DNA from: Methanohalophilus halophilus
Lineage (GTDB): Archaea; Halobacteriota; Methanosarcinia; Methanosarcinales; Methanosarcinaceae
DNA length: 64,000 nt
NCBI RefSeq assembly: GCF_001889405.1
Contig: NZ_CP017921.1
Span: 758,057 to 822,056 of the forward strand
Direction: 5' to 3'
Shown here: positions 9,244 through 20,385 of the stretch, piece after piece
Layout of the letters: every line of letters begins with the position of its first letter
How positions within the stretch are numbered: the first letter of the stretch is position 1
Position numbers and translations under genes: made by a program
Notes under the pieces: generated by a model
What the model was told of the DNA's origin: nothing
Seen by the model: only the letters and a program-made list of their open reading frames with translations
The model's database searches: none

Positions 9244-10491
9244 TTAAAAGCGGTATTGTTGGCGGCGGTAATATATCCATGCTGCTGCCCCGAGAATGAT
9301 GACTACAGGCACGATATATACATATAGCGGCTGTTCGAAGATCACATCGTATTTGCCTTTTGTGACTTCCAGTGCATTTGTTGTTGTTTCACTGTTTATT
9401 TCTTCTGCTTCAGGGTCTTCAGCACTTATGTAGGAATAGGAGGCTGTCACAGGATAACTTCCCGTTTCTTCTGCTTTGACGTTGAAAGTGAATTCCTTTT
9501 GCTGTTGCACTCCCAGGGTTTGCAGGTATATTGTGGGTGTATCACTGATAATCTCTATCTCACTGTCCCCACTTTCATATTCAAGTCCGTCAGGAAGCTG
9601 TATATCCACTGAAACAGCTTCAGCATCCCCTTCACCGTTATTTCTTATGAGTAATGTTACTTCAGTACTTTCTCCCCTGGGTATAACAGCTTCCTGGAGA
9701 TCTGCCGAGACTTCCACATCTGCCATGGCTGCAGGTTCGCCTTCTACTGTGATTGTGGGAGTATTGGAACTTGTCTGTGGGAAATCGACTCCCGCATTGT
9801 TAGAAAAGGTTGCAGTAGTGGGTTTGAGTGTAAATGTGCCGGGCTCTGTTGATTTGATGCGATAGACAAAAATTTGTTGTGACTCCCCAACGTCCAGAGA
9901 CATCTTTCCGGATTGGCTTACGAAAGTTTCCTCCAGGATGAATTTCTCGGGGAGGTTGTTGGAAAACCTGAGGTCAGTTGCATCGTCATCCCCTTTGTTT
10001 TCTGCGCTGACAGTAACTGTTACTGAATCACCTGCTTGTATGGTATTTGAACTTACACTTTTGGTAATTTCAATAATGGGTGTACCGGAAAATTCCGCCT
10101 TTTCATGACCACCATCGACAACTCCCTTTGTATTGACAATGTCCTCATCGGTAATTGTAATGGCTATTTCGGCACGGGGTACAAGAGCATCAATGGTGTC
10201 TATCAACGTTACTTCCACATCTTCATTTTCAATTTCAAAGGTAAAACTGCTGTTAATATCCAGCCCCTTGTCCATCACCTCAGTGTCCTTTTCATATACA
10301 TAAAAAGATGCATAGTCATTTGAAGGGAACACATCGCCTACATCTATGACATAATTATTTATCTGGTACCCATCTCCTGCATCAATGGTGCCTTCATAAA
10401 GAATACTTTTTGCAGAGGCAGATCCTGCAAATACCATTGAGGACAAGGCTGCTATCAAGAGCAGGCATACGATCATTTTTTTGAATTCCAT
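9244..10491 (-). CDS. membrane-anchored CARDB/NEW3-repeat surface protein (COG1361 type)
   Basis: 415 residues. A signal peptide occupies about residues 1-28 (hydrophobic core LLLIAALSSMVFAG, then SASA). Extracellular part: an N-terminal domain of about 120 residues, then two Ig-like repeats of NEW3/CARDB type, near 140-245 (SVTVTVSAENKGDDDA) and 260-370 (STEVTLLIRNNGEGDA). A single C-terminal helix, YIVPVVIILGAAAWIYY, with a basic end fixes it in the membrane facing outward. Methanogens carry many such S-layer-related proteins, often near MacB-like ABC genes, as here. GAGGGG precedes the ATG. It is the first gene of the run leading into CetZ, the ABC ATPase and the PPC protein. Confidence 0.8.
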   Translation of the reverse strand: MEFKKMIVCLLLIAALSSMVFAGSASAKSILYEGTIDAGDGYQINNYVIDVGDVFPSNDYASFYVYEKDTEVMDKGLDINSSFTFEIENEDVEVTLIDTIDALVPRAEIAITITDEDIVNTKGVVDGGHEKAEFSGTPIIEITKSVSSNTIQAGDSVTVTVSAENKGDDDATDLRFSNNLPEKFILEETFVSQSGKMSLDVGESQQIFVYRIKSTEPGTFTLKPTTATFSNNAGVDFPQTSSNTPTITVEGEPAAMADVEVSADLQEAVIPRGESTEVTLLIRNNGEGDAEAVSVDIQLPDGLEYESGDSEIEIISDTPTIYLQTLGVQQQKEFTFNVKAEETGSYPVTASYSYISAEDPEAEEINSETTTNALEVTKGKYDVIFEQPLYVYIVPVVIILGAAAWIYYRRQQYRF

Positions 10492-10569
10492 GTTCCCCTC
10501 GCCACGATTTTTTTCATAACTTGTTATCTAAATACTGCCTAAATACACTACTGGAAACCAATATAAAGT

Positions 10570-11406
10570 TTATGACATAAAAGAGTCTTTCATCTCCATA
10601 CTCAGATCGACCCATTGTGCTTTATGGATCAGGGAGCCCATAGAGATTACATCAATTCCTGTTTTTGCGTATTCTGCAAGGTTTTCGGCGTTTATCCCTC
10701 CCGATACCTCTACTATTACCTTATTCCTTAATCCCTCGTGACGTAAATTCTCCAGGGTTGATATAATTTCTGAAGGGGACATATTGTCCAGCATAACGAT
10801 GTCCACTCCCATCCTTGCAGCCAGGATTGCATCGGGTGCGGATTCAACTTCAGCTTCTACTTTTTGGGTAAAGCTTGCCATTTCTTTTGCTTTGAGGATC
10901 GCATTTTCCAGACCCATTATATTCCTGTGGTTGTCCTTTATCATTATGGAATCGGAGAGATTGAACCTGTGGGGGTCCCCACCGCCCGCGATTACAGCCA
11001 TTTTTTCGAACTCCCGGATTCCCGGGGTTGTTTTACGGGTTGCAGCCACAACTGCATCAGAACATTCATGTGCCACTTCCACGCAATTTCTTGTAAGGGT
11101 CGCAATACCGCTCAGGTGTCCCAGGAAGTTCAAGGTCAATCTCTCAGCACGCAGTAGGGATACAGTTCTCCCTTTAAGTTCAAAGAACACATCGTTATTC
11201 TGTATCCTTTCTCCCTCTGCAACCTTTCTTGTATATTCGATATCAAAATAATCAAATATGGCCTCTGCAACCTCCACACCGGCAACCACACAATCCTGCT
11301 TTGCAAAAATCACTGCTTCTGCAATCGTGTCCGGCACCATCTGGCATGAGATATCATAATAACCCAGATCTTCCCGGATGAAACTCTCTATCTGTCCTCT
11401 CAGCAT
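10570..11406 (-). CDS. nadC: nicotinate-nucleotide pyrophosphorylase (quinolinate phosphoribosyltransferase)
   Basis: Last step of de novo nicotinate mononucleotide formation: quinolinate plus PRPP gives NaMN and CO2. From the ATG at 11406 the protein has 278 residues, the family norm; a frame open 33 codons further up would run into the divergent nadX leader and is rejected. Seen motifs are REDLGYYD at the N-terminus, the substrate-binding ATRKTTPG, the SIMIKDNH loop, and the barrel-end EVSGGI. An AAAAGG stretch precedes the ATG. It is divergent from nadX with about 100 bp between starts, so the three NAD genes form one compact locus. Confidence 0.96.
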   Translation of the reverse strand: MLRGQIESFIREDLGYYDISCQMVPDTIAEAVIFAKQDCVVAGVEVAEAIFDYFDIEYTRKVAEGERIQNNDVFFELKGRTVSLLRAERLTLNFLGHLSGIATLTRNCVEVAHECSDAVVAATRKTTPGIREFEKMAVIAGGGDPHRFNLSDSIMIKDNHRNIMGLENAILKAKEMASFTQKVEAEVESAPDAILAARMGVDIVMLDNMSPSEIISTLENLRHEGLRNKVIVEVSGGINAENLAEYAKTGIDVISMGSLIHKAQWVDLSMEMKDSFMS

Positions 11407-11507
11407 CCTTTTCACCAGTTTTACTTTATGTCCGGGGAGTTTTAATATGCTTTGTAATGATAATACTTTTATGTGCTGGCCCTCTAGAACATAAAGGAGT
11501 CTCATTA

Positions 11508-12323
11508 ATGCTTAAAATAGGAGTTTTCGGTTGTGGTGCCATTGGTGGAGAAATCTGCAAGGCTATTGATAATGGCCAGATTGAAGCACAACTCTATGCT
11601 ATATATGACCGCCATGAGCAATCCCTGAACAGGGTGAAAAGTTCACTGGAAAATTTTGATCCAGAGATCATGGAAATTGTTGAAATGGTCAGGGAGGTAG
11701 ATCTGGTGGTAGAATGTGCTTCCCAGCAGGCGGTTTATGAAGTGGTTCCCACGGCGTTACATGCCAAATGTGATGTCATGGTAGTAAGTGTCGGGGCTTT
11801 TGCTGACACACAACTTCTTGAAATGACCGAAAACATAGCCCGTGAAAAAAATTGCCGGATTTACGTTCCCTCTGGTGCCATCTGCGGAATAGATGGCTTG
11901 ATTTCGGCTTCTGCAGCTGCTCTGCATTCAGTCACCCTGACAACCGAAAAACCCCCCGGGGGATTGAGGGGAGCCCCCTATGTCCTTGAAAATAATATCG
12001 ATATTGATTCCATAACCGGCAGAACTGTTCTTTTTGAAGGCTCTGCAACTGAGGCGGTACAGGCATTCCCTGCAAATGTGAATGTGGCTGCTACTCTCAG
12101 CCTTGCAGGGATTGGATTTGATAATACCAGGGTCAGGATAGTGGTCAACCCTGCCCTGACAAGAAATATCCATGAGATCGCAGTAGAAGGTGAGTTTGGA
12201 AGATTCACCTCCAGGGTGGAAAATGTGCCTTCTCCCACAAATCCAAAAACAAGTTATCTGGCTCCTCTTTCCGTAATTTCTACCTTGAAGAAGCTGACCC
12301 AATCCTTCAATGTGGGAACCTGA
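11508..12323 (+). CDS. nadX: L-aspartate dehydrogenase
   Basis: NAD(P)-dependent oxidation of aspartate to iminoaspartate, replacing the oxygen-dependent NadB in anaerobes. 271 residues from the ATG at 11508, which has AAGGAG about ten bases upstream. The Rossmann fingerprint is GVFGCGAIGGEI at the N-terminus; the catalytic-domain segment IYVPSGAICGIDG and C-terminal NPKTSYLAPLSVIS are family features. Product feeds NadA, the next gene, which condenses it with dihydroxyacetone phosphate. Confidence 0.95.
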   Translation: MLKIGVFGCGAIGGEICKAIDNGQIEAQLYAIYDRHEQSLNRVKSSLENFDPEIMEIVEMVREVDLVVECASQQAVYEVVPTALHAKCDVMVVSVGAFADTQLLEMTENIAREKNCRIYVPSGAICGIDGLISASAAALHSVTLTTEKPPGGLRGAPYVLENNIDIDSITGRTVLFEGSATEAVQAFPANVNVAATLSLAGIGFDNTRVRIVVNPALTRNIHEIAVEGEFGRFTSRVENVPSPTNPKTSYLAPLSVISTLKKLTQSFNVGT

Positions 12324-12397
12324 AATCGCATAAACTTATATGTTATATAATCTATGTATTCGCCCGGAATTCATTATCCCGGGATTGCAGTGGTAAT

Positions 12398-13315
12398 ATG
12401 CAGGATAAGCAGGCTATAATAGACAGGATTAATGTCTTGAAAAAAGAAAAAAATGCGGTGATCCTTGCCCACAATTACTGCCGTGGCGATGTACAGGATT
12501 TAGCTGATTTTGTAGGTGATTCACTTGGCCTGAGCCGTCAGGCAGTTGAGCAGCCCGCTGATATTATTGTTTTTTGTGGCGTGGATTTCATGGCGCAAAG
12601 CGCTGCTATCCTGAGCCCCCAAAAGAAAGTTCTCATTCCGGACAGGTTTGCACGCTGCCCAATGGCGGCAATGGCTACTGCAGATGAGGTAAGAAAAGCC
12701 AAAAAACAACATCCCGATGCGATGGTTGTGTCCTATGTAAACAGTAGTGCAGAGGTGAAAGCAGAAAGTGATGTATGCTGCACATCCGCCAATGCTGTCA
12801 AAGTTGTCAACTCACTGGATTGTGCGAAAGTACTGTTCATTCCTGACAAAAACCTGGGAGACCATGTGGCCAGGAACACTGACAAAGAAATAATTTTCTG
12901 GGATGGCTACTGTCCGACCCACAACCATATGCTTGAATCAGATGTGGATTCATCTCAAATATCCCATGCAGACGCCGATATTCTGGCCCATCCGGAATGC
13001 AGGCGTGAGGTGCTTGAAAAAGCAGATCACATTTTAAGCACTACAGGAATGACAAGATATTGCTCCTCTTCGGATTCAAAAGAATTCATTATAGCTACGG
13101 AAAACGGTCTTCTCCATCGTCTGCGCAAGGAAAATCCGGATAAGCACTTTTACCCCTGCTCCGAATATGCGATCTGTCCGGATATGAAAACCATCGACCC
13201 TGCATCTGTTCTGGATTGTCTGGAAAATGAAGAATATGAGATCAGGGTAGAGGAAAAGGTCACAGTGCAGGCCAAAAAAGCCCTTGATCGCATGCTTGAA
13301 GCAGGAAGAGCATAA
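12398..13315 (+). CDS. nadA: quinolinate synthase
   Basis: Iron-sulfur enzyme that forms quinolinate from iminoaspartate and dihydroxyacetone phosphate. 305 residues, standard for the short NadA form. The three cluster cysteines are visible in ARCPMA, GYCPTHN and ICPDM. ILAHNYCRGDVQDLAD marks the first of the three pseudo-repeated domains, and the LAHPECR motif is present. A TATA-like TATGTTATATAATC sits at about 12340-12353 in the 74-bp gap after nadX, so it may have its own promoter in addition to read-through. Confidence 0.96.
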   Translation: MQDKQAIIDRINVLKKEKNAVILAHNYCRGDVQDLADFVGDSLGLSRQAVEQPADIIVFCGVDFMAQSAAILSPQKKVLIPDRFARCPMAAMATADEVRKAKKQHPDAMVVSYVNSSAEVKAESDVCCTSANAVKVVNSLDCAKVLFIPDKNLGDHVARNTDKEIIFWDGYCPTHNHMLESDVDSSQISHADADILAHPECRREVLEKADHILSTTGMTRYCSSSDSKEFIIATENGLLHRLRKENPDKHFYPCSEYAICPDMKTIDPASVLDCLENEEYEIRVEEKVTVQAKKALDRMLEAGRA

Positions 13316-13330
13316 AGGCGGGCCGGTTTA

Positions 13331-14170
13331 ATGCACGCTTATTTCCAATTAATGCGTATTGCCAATTGTGCAATGGCAGCCTTTGCCGCAGTGATTGGTG
13401 TGTTAATCGCCTTTAGAATGATTTTTGAACAAACCCTTCAGGCCTTTCCATTTTTTGAGGCAGGGGGTGTGGGGATTGTAGTAATACTTGTAACCGGGGC
13501 CGGCAATACCATCAATGATTATTTTGATGTGGGTATTGATACGATAAACAGGCCTGACAGGCCAATTCCTTCTGGGAAGGTAAGTAAGAAACAGGCGTTT
13601 TTCTTTGCTGCATTCCTTTTCATAATCGGAATCGCCATTGCCTGGTTTATTAATCTGGTCTGTGCTTTAATAGCTCTTTTCAATTCTCTCCTGCTTGTCC
13701 TGTATGCCCGTAATCTTAAGACGACTCCCTTTTTTGGCAACGTTGCGGTGGGTTACCTGACAGGTTCTACTTTCCTTTTCGGTGCCGCTATATTTGGGAT
13801 AGAAGGATTGTATGTCCTTTCGGTATTATTCCTGCTTGCAACCCTGGCGACAATTGCACGTGAAATTGTGAAGGATATCGAGGATATGGAGGGAGATATG
13901 GAAGCAGGAGCAACTACTCTCCCCATTCTCATCGGGAAAAAACAGGCAGGTTTTGTAGCTTCGGCCCTTGCCCTGATAGGTATCGCTTCCAGCCCCTACC
14001 CTTACCTGAATTCCATGCTGGGTGAATATTACCTTCCTCTGGTGGGTATTGCTGACCTGCTTTTTATCGCGGCTGTTTATGCAGTGTTGAAAAATGACCC
14101 CGCCCTCTCCTCAAAACGCTTCAAACTGGCTATGTTCATGGCATTGTTTGCTTTTGTGGCAGGTGCTTAA
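13331..14170 (+). CDS. UbiA-type prenyltransferase, digeranylgeranylglyceryl phosphate synthase
   Basis: 279-residue integral membrane enzyme, about eight to nine helices. The two aspartate-rich motifs are [17 protein letters not shown] (loop 2) and DIEDMEGD (loop 6), which bind the prenyl diphosphate through magnesium. The combination with RPDRPIPSG is typical of the archaeal DGGGP synthases that add the second geranylgeranyl chain to glycerol phosphate in membrane lipid synthesis. GGGP synthase for the first chain is at 30301-31044. Starts 15 bases after nadA, same strand. It ends within a four-base overlap with the convergent HARP gene. A role in methanophenazine synthesis is less likely but not excluded. 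Confidence 0.85.
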   Translation: MHAYFQLMRIANCAMAAFAAVIGVLIAFRMIFEQTLQAFPFFEAGGVGIVVILVTGAGNTINDYFDVGIDTINRPDRPIPSGKVSKKQAFFFAAFLFIIGIAIAWFINLVCALIALFNSLLLVLYARNLKTTPFFGNVAVGYLTGSTFLFGAAIFGIEGLYVLSVLFLLATLATIAREIVKDIEDMEGDMEAGATTLPILIGKKQAGFVASALALIGIASSPYPYLNSMLGEYYLPLVGIADLLFIAAVYAVLKNDPALSSKRFKLAMFMALFAFVAGA

Positions 14171-14844
14171 CGGGATGTATGCCTGAGATATTCCTGCAAC
14201 ATCCGGGGAAATGTTTCGGCGGGAACAAACCTCACGCCCAGTTGTTCGGCCCATTTCTGGATCCCGTAGTCCTTGGCAACTACAGCTGCATCAAGCTCTT
14301 TTGCCAGCAGTAGCACATCGATATCAGGTGCACTGTCCAGTATTCCGTAACGCAGGGCTGAGCGGTATTTGTTGCGGAATTTGTTCACAACGGAACCCAC
14401 TACTTCGCGATCGATATCCTTCTCCACCATATGTTTGCTTTTTGCCTGTGAATTCTGGATAAGACACTCACGGGAAGCCTCACGGATTGCTTCTTCTGCC
14501 ACATTCATGCCTTTGTTGATTCTCTCCCTCATGTAGGATACGTATTCGTGAAAAATACGGGAGGGAATCTGTACCTCATACCTGTCAGGGGTTTTCTTGA
14601 CAAGCCAGGTATCGATCTTTGCCACGACTTCAGGGTCACAGTTATTGTTATTGGCAAATTCCTGAAGTTCATTATAAACGGAAGGGAAGGGGACATAGCA
14701 GCTGATCTGCAGATGCAGCCGGGCATCTGCTATCAGGTCCAGAATTTCTTTCATACCTGCGCAGATGGTGTCCTGTCCCAGTGACTGGCGGGCCTGAATA
14801 TCGGTAAGCCCGGTGGTATCCATTATAAATCTCTGTCTCAACAT
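14167..14844 (-). CDS. HARP family protein-only RNase P (UPF0278, PIN domain)
   Basis: 225 residues of the family first annotated as RNA ligase partner/UPF0278 and later shown in Aquifex to be an RNA-free RNase P (homolog of Aquifex RNase P). The PIN-type nuclease core is split: the first acidic residue is in [10 protein letters not shown], later ones in [17 protein letters not shown] and [12 protein letters not shown] helical insert of about 80 residues lies between, including [14 protein letters not shown]. It would cleave 5' leaders from pre-tRNAs. Published work on archaeal HARPs indicates they are not the main RNase P, which remains the RNA enzyme. The ATG follows a near-perfect GGGGAGGT. 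Confidence 0.9.
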   Translation of the reverse strand: MLRQRFIMDTTGLTDIQARQSLGQDTICAGMKEILDLIADARLHLQISCYVPFPSVYNELQEFANNNNCDPEVVAKIDTWLVKKTPDRYEVQIPSRIFHEYVSYMRERINKGMNVAEEAIREASRECLIQNSQAKSKHMVEKDIDREVVGSVVNKFRNKYRSALRYGILDSAPDIDVLLLAKELDAAVVAKDYGIQKWAEQLGVRFVPAETFPRMLQEYLRHTSR

Positions 14845-14954
14845 GTTACCTCCCCTTATAAATAGTACAGAATAAAAAATGGTTTACAATTTAAAGTAGT
14901 TTTGTACTACCTTACTTTAATCTCCGTTTTCCGTATCTTTATGTACCACCGTAG

Positions 14955-17913
<2,959 letters not shown>

Positions 17914-17959
17914 GTAATGGCCTCTTTTTTATAGGATGGAATAAAGTGTCATATTAAAT

Positions 17960-18667
17960 ATGTTTCGAATTGTCTTTGTATTGGATATATATAATGGTAT
18001 TGCAGTCCATGCCCGGGGAGGAGACCGGAAAAACTACCAGGCGGTTCATCTGTCCAGTCAGGTATGTGAAATCTCCAGTCCCTGTGGTATAATTGAAACT
18101 CTCAATCCGCGGGAAGTCTATATTGCCGACCTCAATATCCTGCAGGGGGAAGGGAAAAACAAAGAGAATATTGATGAATTAAAATCTCTTTCATCAAAAT
18201 CTAATGTCATGTTGGATGTCGGTGTAGAAAGGCAGGAGGATGCGGATAAATGGCTGCGAATTGCAGACACCCTTGTGCTGGGTACTGAAACGGCTTCAAT
18301 GGATGTGATCAGGAAGCTGGCTGCCAGACACCCGGGCCGCATAAGTGTGAGCATAGATCGCAAAAATGGTCAATTACTGTCTAAATCATCGGATATCCCT
18401 GAAAATCCTAATCTGGCAATAGAAATATTCAATGAGTTGCCCCTGAAAGACATAATTTATCTTGATCTGGACCGTGTAGGCACTTCTTCAGGGATGGACA
18501 TTGACATGCTTTCCCGTCTTGCAAAAATATCCTGCCATCCTCTTCTGCTGGGGGGCGGTGTGCGGGATATGACAGATATTGCAGAACTTAAAAACGCCGG
18601 GATTTCAGGTGCACTTGTTGCCACAGCAGTGCACAAACAAGTTATACCAGTAAAACAACTACGATAA
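17960..18667 (+). CDS. HisA-related TIM-barrel protein (COG1411)
   Basis: 235 residues related to the histidine enzyme HisA (ProFAR isomerase) but lacking parts of its active site. Seen: N-terminal FVLDIYNGIAVHARGGDR, half-barrel repeats with VYIADLNILQG and IIYLDLDRVGTSSG, and phosphate-binding loops LDVGVER and LLGGGVRD. This COG1411 group is found in methanogens and in methylotrophs that use methanopterin-type C1 carriers. Sharing a divergent promoter with mfnB suggests a cofactor-synthesis role, but no reaction is established. A true HisA is not excluded; hisI occurs separately at 62931. Confidence 0.75.
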   Translation: MFRIVFVLDIYNGIAVHARGGDRKNYQAVHLSSQVCEISSPCGIIETLNPREVYIADLNILQGEGKNKENIDELKSLSSKSNVMLDVGVERQEDADKWLRIADTLVLGTETASMDVIRKLAARHPGRISVSIDRKNGQLLSKSSDIPENPNLAIEIFNELPLKDIIYLDLDRVGTSSGMDIDMLSRLAKISCHPLLLGGGVRDMTDIAELKNAGISGALVATAVHKQVIPVKQLR

Positions 18668-18685
18668 AAAAATCAGGTGATAACT

Positions 18686-18916
18686 ATGGATGAAGATACA
18701 TTTGAGGACGTTGAAGCAGCGTATCATGAAATAAAAATGGGTGGAGGATGGTATCTTACCATCTCACTGGAAACCAGCGAACGGTATGAAAAAGAATATG
18801 TGGAAATTGCAAAGGAAAGAGGGGGCCAGAAACGGGGTCGTTTTAATCTCAATCCCAAATATGCAAGACAGCTGGGAGAGGCCCTTATCGAATTTGCCGA
18901 CTCCAATGAGCTTTGA
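18686..18916 (+). CDS. small conserved-type protein, function unknown
   Basis: 76-residue acidic protein starting at the ATG at 18686, where AGGTGA ends five bases upstream; an in-frame GTG three codons earlier overlaps that site and is rejected. It has no cysteine cluster or membrane helix. A predicted pattern is helix (EDVEAAYHEIKM), strand (GGWYLTISLET), helix, then RGRFNLNPKYARQLGEALIEF. It follows the HisA-like gene by 18 bases, so it is probably co-transcribed. It ends immediately against the convergent tmk stop. No recognised family. Confidence 0.75.
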   Translation: MDEDTFEDVEAAYHEIKMGGGWYLTISLETSERYEKEYVEIAKERGGQKRGRFNLNPKYARQLGEALIEFADSNEL

Positions 18917-19522
18917 TCATTCAAGCCCACTGATGGCTTCGTCTACTTTTTTTTTCACTTTTTCCAGACTCTGTGATGCGTCGATGATTACAAATCGCTG
19001 AGGATTTTCTTCTGCAAGTTGCAGGAATACATTGCGAACCCCCGAAAGGAAATCCACCTTTTCAAACTTGGTCTGTGCGTCACGACTGTTACATCTTGAA
19101 ACGGCAATTTCGGGGTCGATATCAAGCAGTAAAGTAAGGTCGGGCACAACGGTCCATCCCCTGTGCAGCTGCTTGATCCACTCTACCGGCTCATTGAACC
19201 TGTCCTTAAGGGTAGATGACTGATAGGCAATTCTGCTGTCTGAGTACCTGTCTGAAATTATCACTCTGCCAGTTTCCATTGCAGGTTTGATCGTATTTCG
19301 GATGTGTTCTGCATGATCGGCTGTGAACAATAAGAGCTCTGCCAGGGGATCAACATCCGACTGGATTGCCCGCATTACAGCCTGGCCGATCCAGTCTTTT
19401 GTAGGTTCGCGTGTAAAAATAATATCCGAATAAATGGGGTTTTGTTTCAGGTATTCCATTATGGTGGTCTTGCCCGACCCGTCAATCCCTTCAATTGTCA
19501 CAAGTTTTCCTTTCATTTCCAT
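18917..19522 (-). CDS. tmk: thymidylate kinase
   Basis: Phosphorylates dTMP to dTDP with ATP. 201 residues. The P-loop is EGIDGSGKTT, the substrate loop is the FTREPT motif, DRYSDSRIAYQ carries the DRY/H-type catalytic motif, and LLLDIDPEIAVSR is the strand before the lid. The lid region (RCNSRDAQTKFEKVDF) is basic. The start at 19522 is two codons before another ATG, and either could be used. The tiny zinc-ribbon gene lies three bases upstream, so both probably share a transcript. Confidence 0.95.
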   Translation of the reverse strand: MEMKGKLVTIEGIDGSGKTTIMEYLKQNPIYSDIIFTREPTKDWIGQAVMRAIQSDVDPLAELLLFTADHAEHIRNTIKPAMETGRVIISDRYSDSRIAYQSSTLKDRFNEPVEWIKQLHRGWTVVPDLTLLLDIDPEIAVSRCNSRDAQTKFEKVDFLSGVRNVFLQLAEENPQRFVIIDASQSLEKVKKKVDEAISGLE

Positions 19523-19525
19523 CTC

Positions 19526-19654
19526 TCAGGTACGGACGGTGTCTTCACTGCCACATTGGGGACATTTTATAGGCATGAAGTTGGGGTCTGCCTGAAATAC
19601 GAAGCTGCATGTATTGCATACAAAATATACCTTTGATTGATCTATATCATCCAT
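19526..19654 (-). CDS. 42-residue zinc-ribbon protein
   Basis: Starts at ATG 19654, with AGGTGA at the right distance before it; the frame is open upstream but has no ribosome site. The sequence holds two CxxC knuckles, VCNTC and KCPQCGSEDTV, 16 residues apart, a rubredoxin- or zinc-ribbon-like fold with nothing added. It could bind zinc or iron. It shares the 60-bp upstream region with the divergent DUF166 gene. Function unknown; tiny zinc ribbons in archaea are often transcription- or ribosome-associated, but nothing here shows that. Confidence 0.75.
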   Translation of the reverse strand: MDDIDQSKVYFVCNTCSFVFQADPNFMPIKCPQCGSEDTVRT

Positions 19655-19714
19655 ATTTTCACCTGTATAATATTTACCGGTAAATAATATAACTATATTC
19701 TTCATTTCCAGTGT

Positions 19715-20383
19715 ATGACAATTATAGGAGTAATTACAAGGGGTAAATACGGCAACCGATTGATAGAAACGCTCCGTCAACATTCGGACTTTACCATCAA
19801 AACTGCCTCCCTGCCTGCCAGGTTACCCGATTTCCTGGATGAGCCGGAAGAATTTGTAAAGAGACTGGATATCAATCCGGATGTATTCACTGCAGATACC
19901 ATAATAACTTACTCCCTGCATCCCGATATTACACCGGTGATTGCTCGTATGGCCGGGAAAGCCGGTGTGTCCTCATTGATCGTACCCGGAGGTTCGGCCC
20001 GGGCTCCATTTATCGAACTGGAAAAAATAGCTTCTGAATATGGCATCTATATCGAGGTGGATGAGATATGCTGTACTCTTCCGGAAAAGGAGGAAACAGC
20101 ACCTTTTTCCAGTGTATTCGGTCTTCCGGAACTTGAAGTCTCCACTAAAAACGGCTATATATCGGATGTCAGGGTCCTGAAGGGTGCACCATGCGGCAGC
20201 ACATGGAAAATGGCGGAAAAACTGATTGGTACAAGAGTAGAGGACGCTCCGGCAAAAGCAGGTTTGTTAATCCAGCAATACCCTTGCAGGGCCGTCAGAG
20301 GGCAGCTGGGCGGAATTCATGATTCGGCGCAGCTACATAAAAAAGCAATGGAGAAGGCTCTAAAAACCTTCTCTGGGGAATGA
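19715..20383 (+). CDS. DUF166 family protein
   Basis: 222 residues of an archaeal family of unknown reaction (DUF166/COG1810). It starts with GVITRGKYGNRLIET, has an ADTIITYSLHPDIT segment, a glycine-rich IVPGGSARAPFIELE, and a cysteine-containing second half with EICCTLPE, KGAPCGSTWKMAE and QQYPCRAVRG. The four conserved-looking cysteines could bind a metal or iron-sulfur cluster. The TATA-like TAAATAATATAACTATATTC at 19681-19700 is close enough that the transcript is probably leaderless. It is convergent with marker 14, separated by two bases. Confidence 0.7.
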   Translation: MTIIGVITRGKYGNRLIETLRQHSDFTIKTASLPARLPDFLDEPEEFVKRLDINPDVFTADTIITYSLHPDITPVIARMAGKAGVSSLIVPGGSARAPFIELEKIASEYGIYIEVDEICCTLPEKEETAPFSSVFGLPELEVSTKNGYISDVRVLKGAPCGSTWKMAEKLIGTRVEDAPAKAGLLIQQYPCRAVRGQLGGIHDSAQLHKKAMEKALKTFSGE

Positions 20384-20385
20384 AC

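Noticed and set aside
9476-9865. 129-residue plus-strand frame inside the surface protein gene
   Set aside because: Serine-rich shadow of the minus-strand gene with no start signal.
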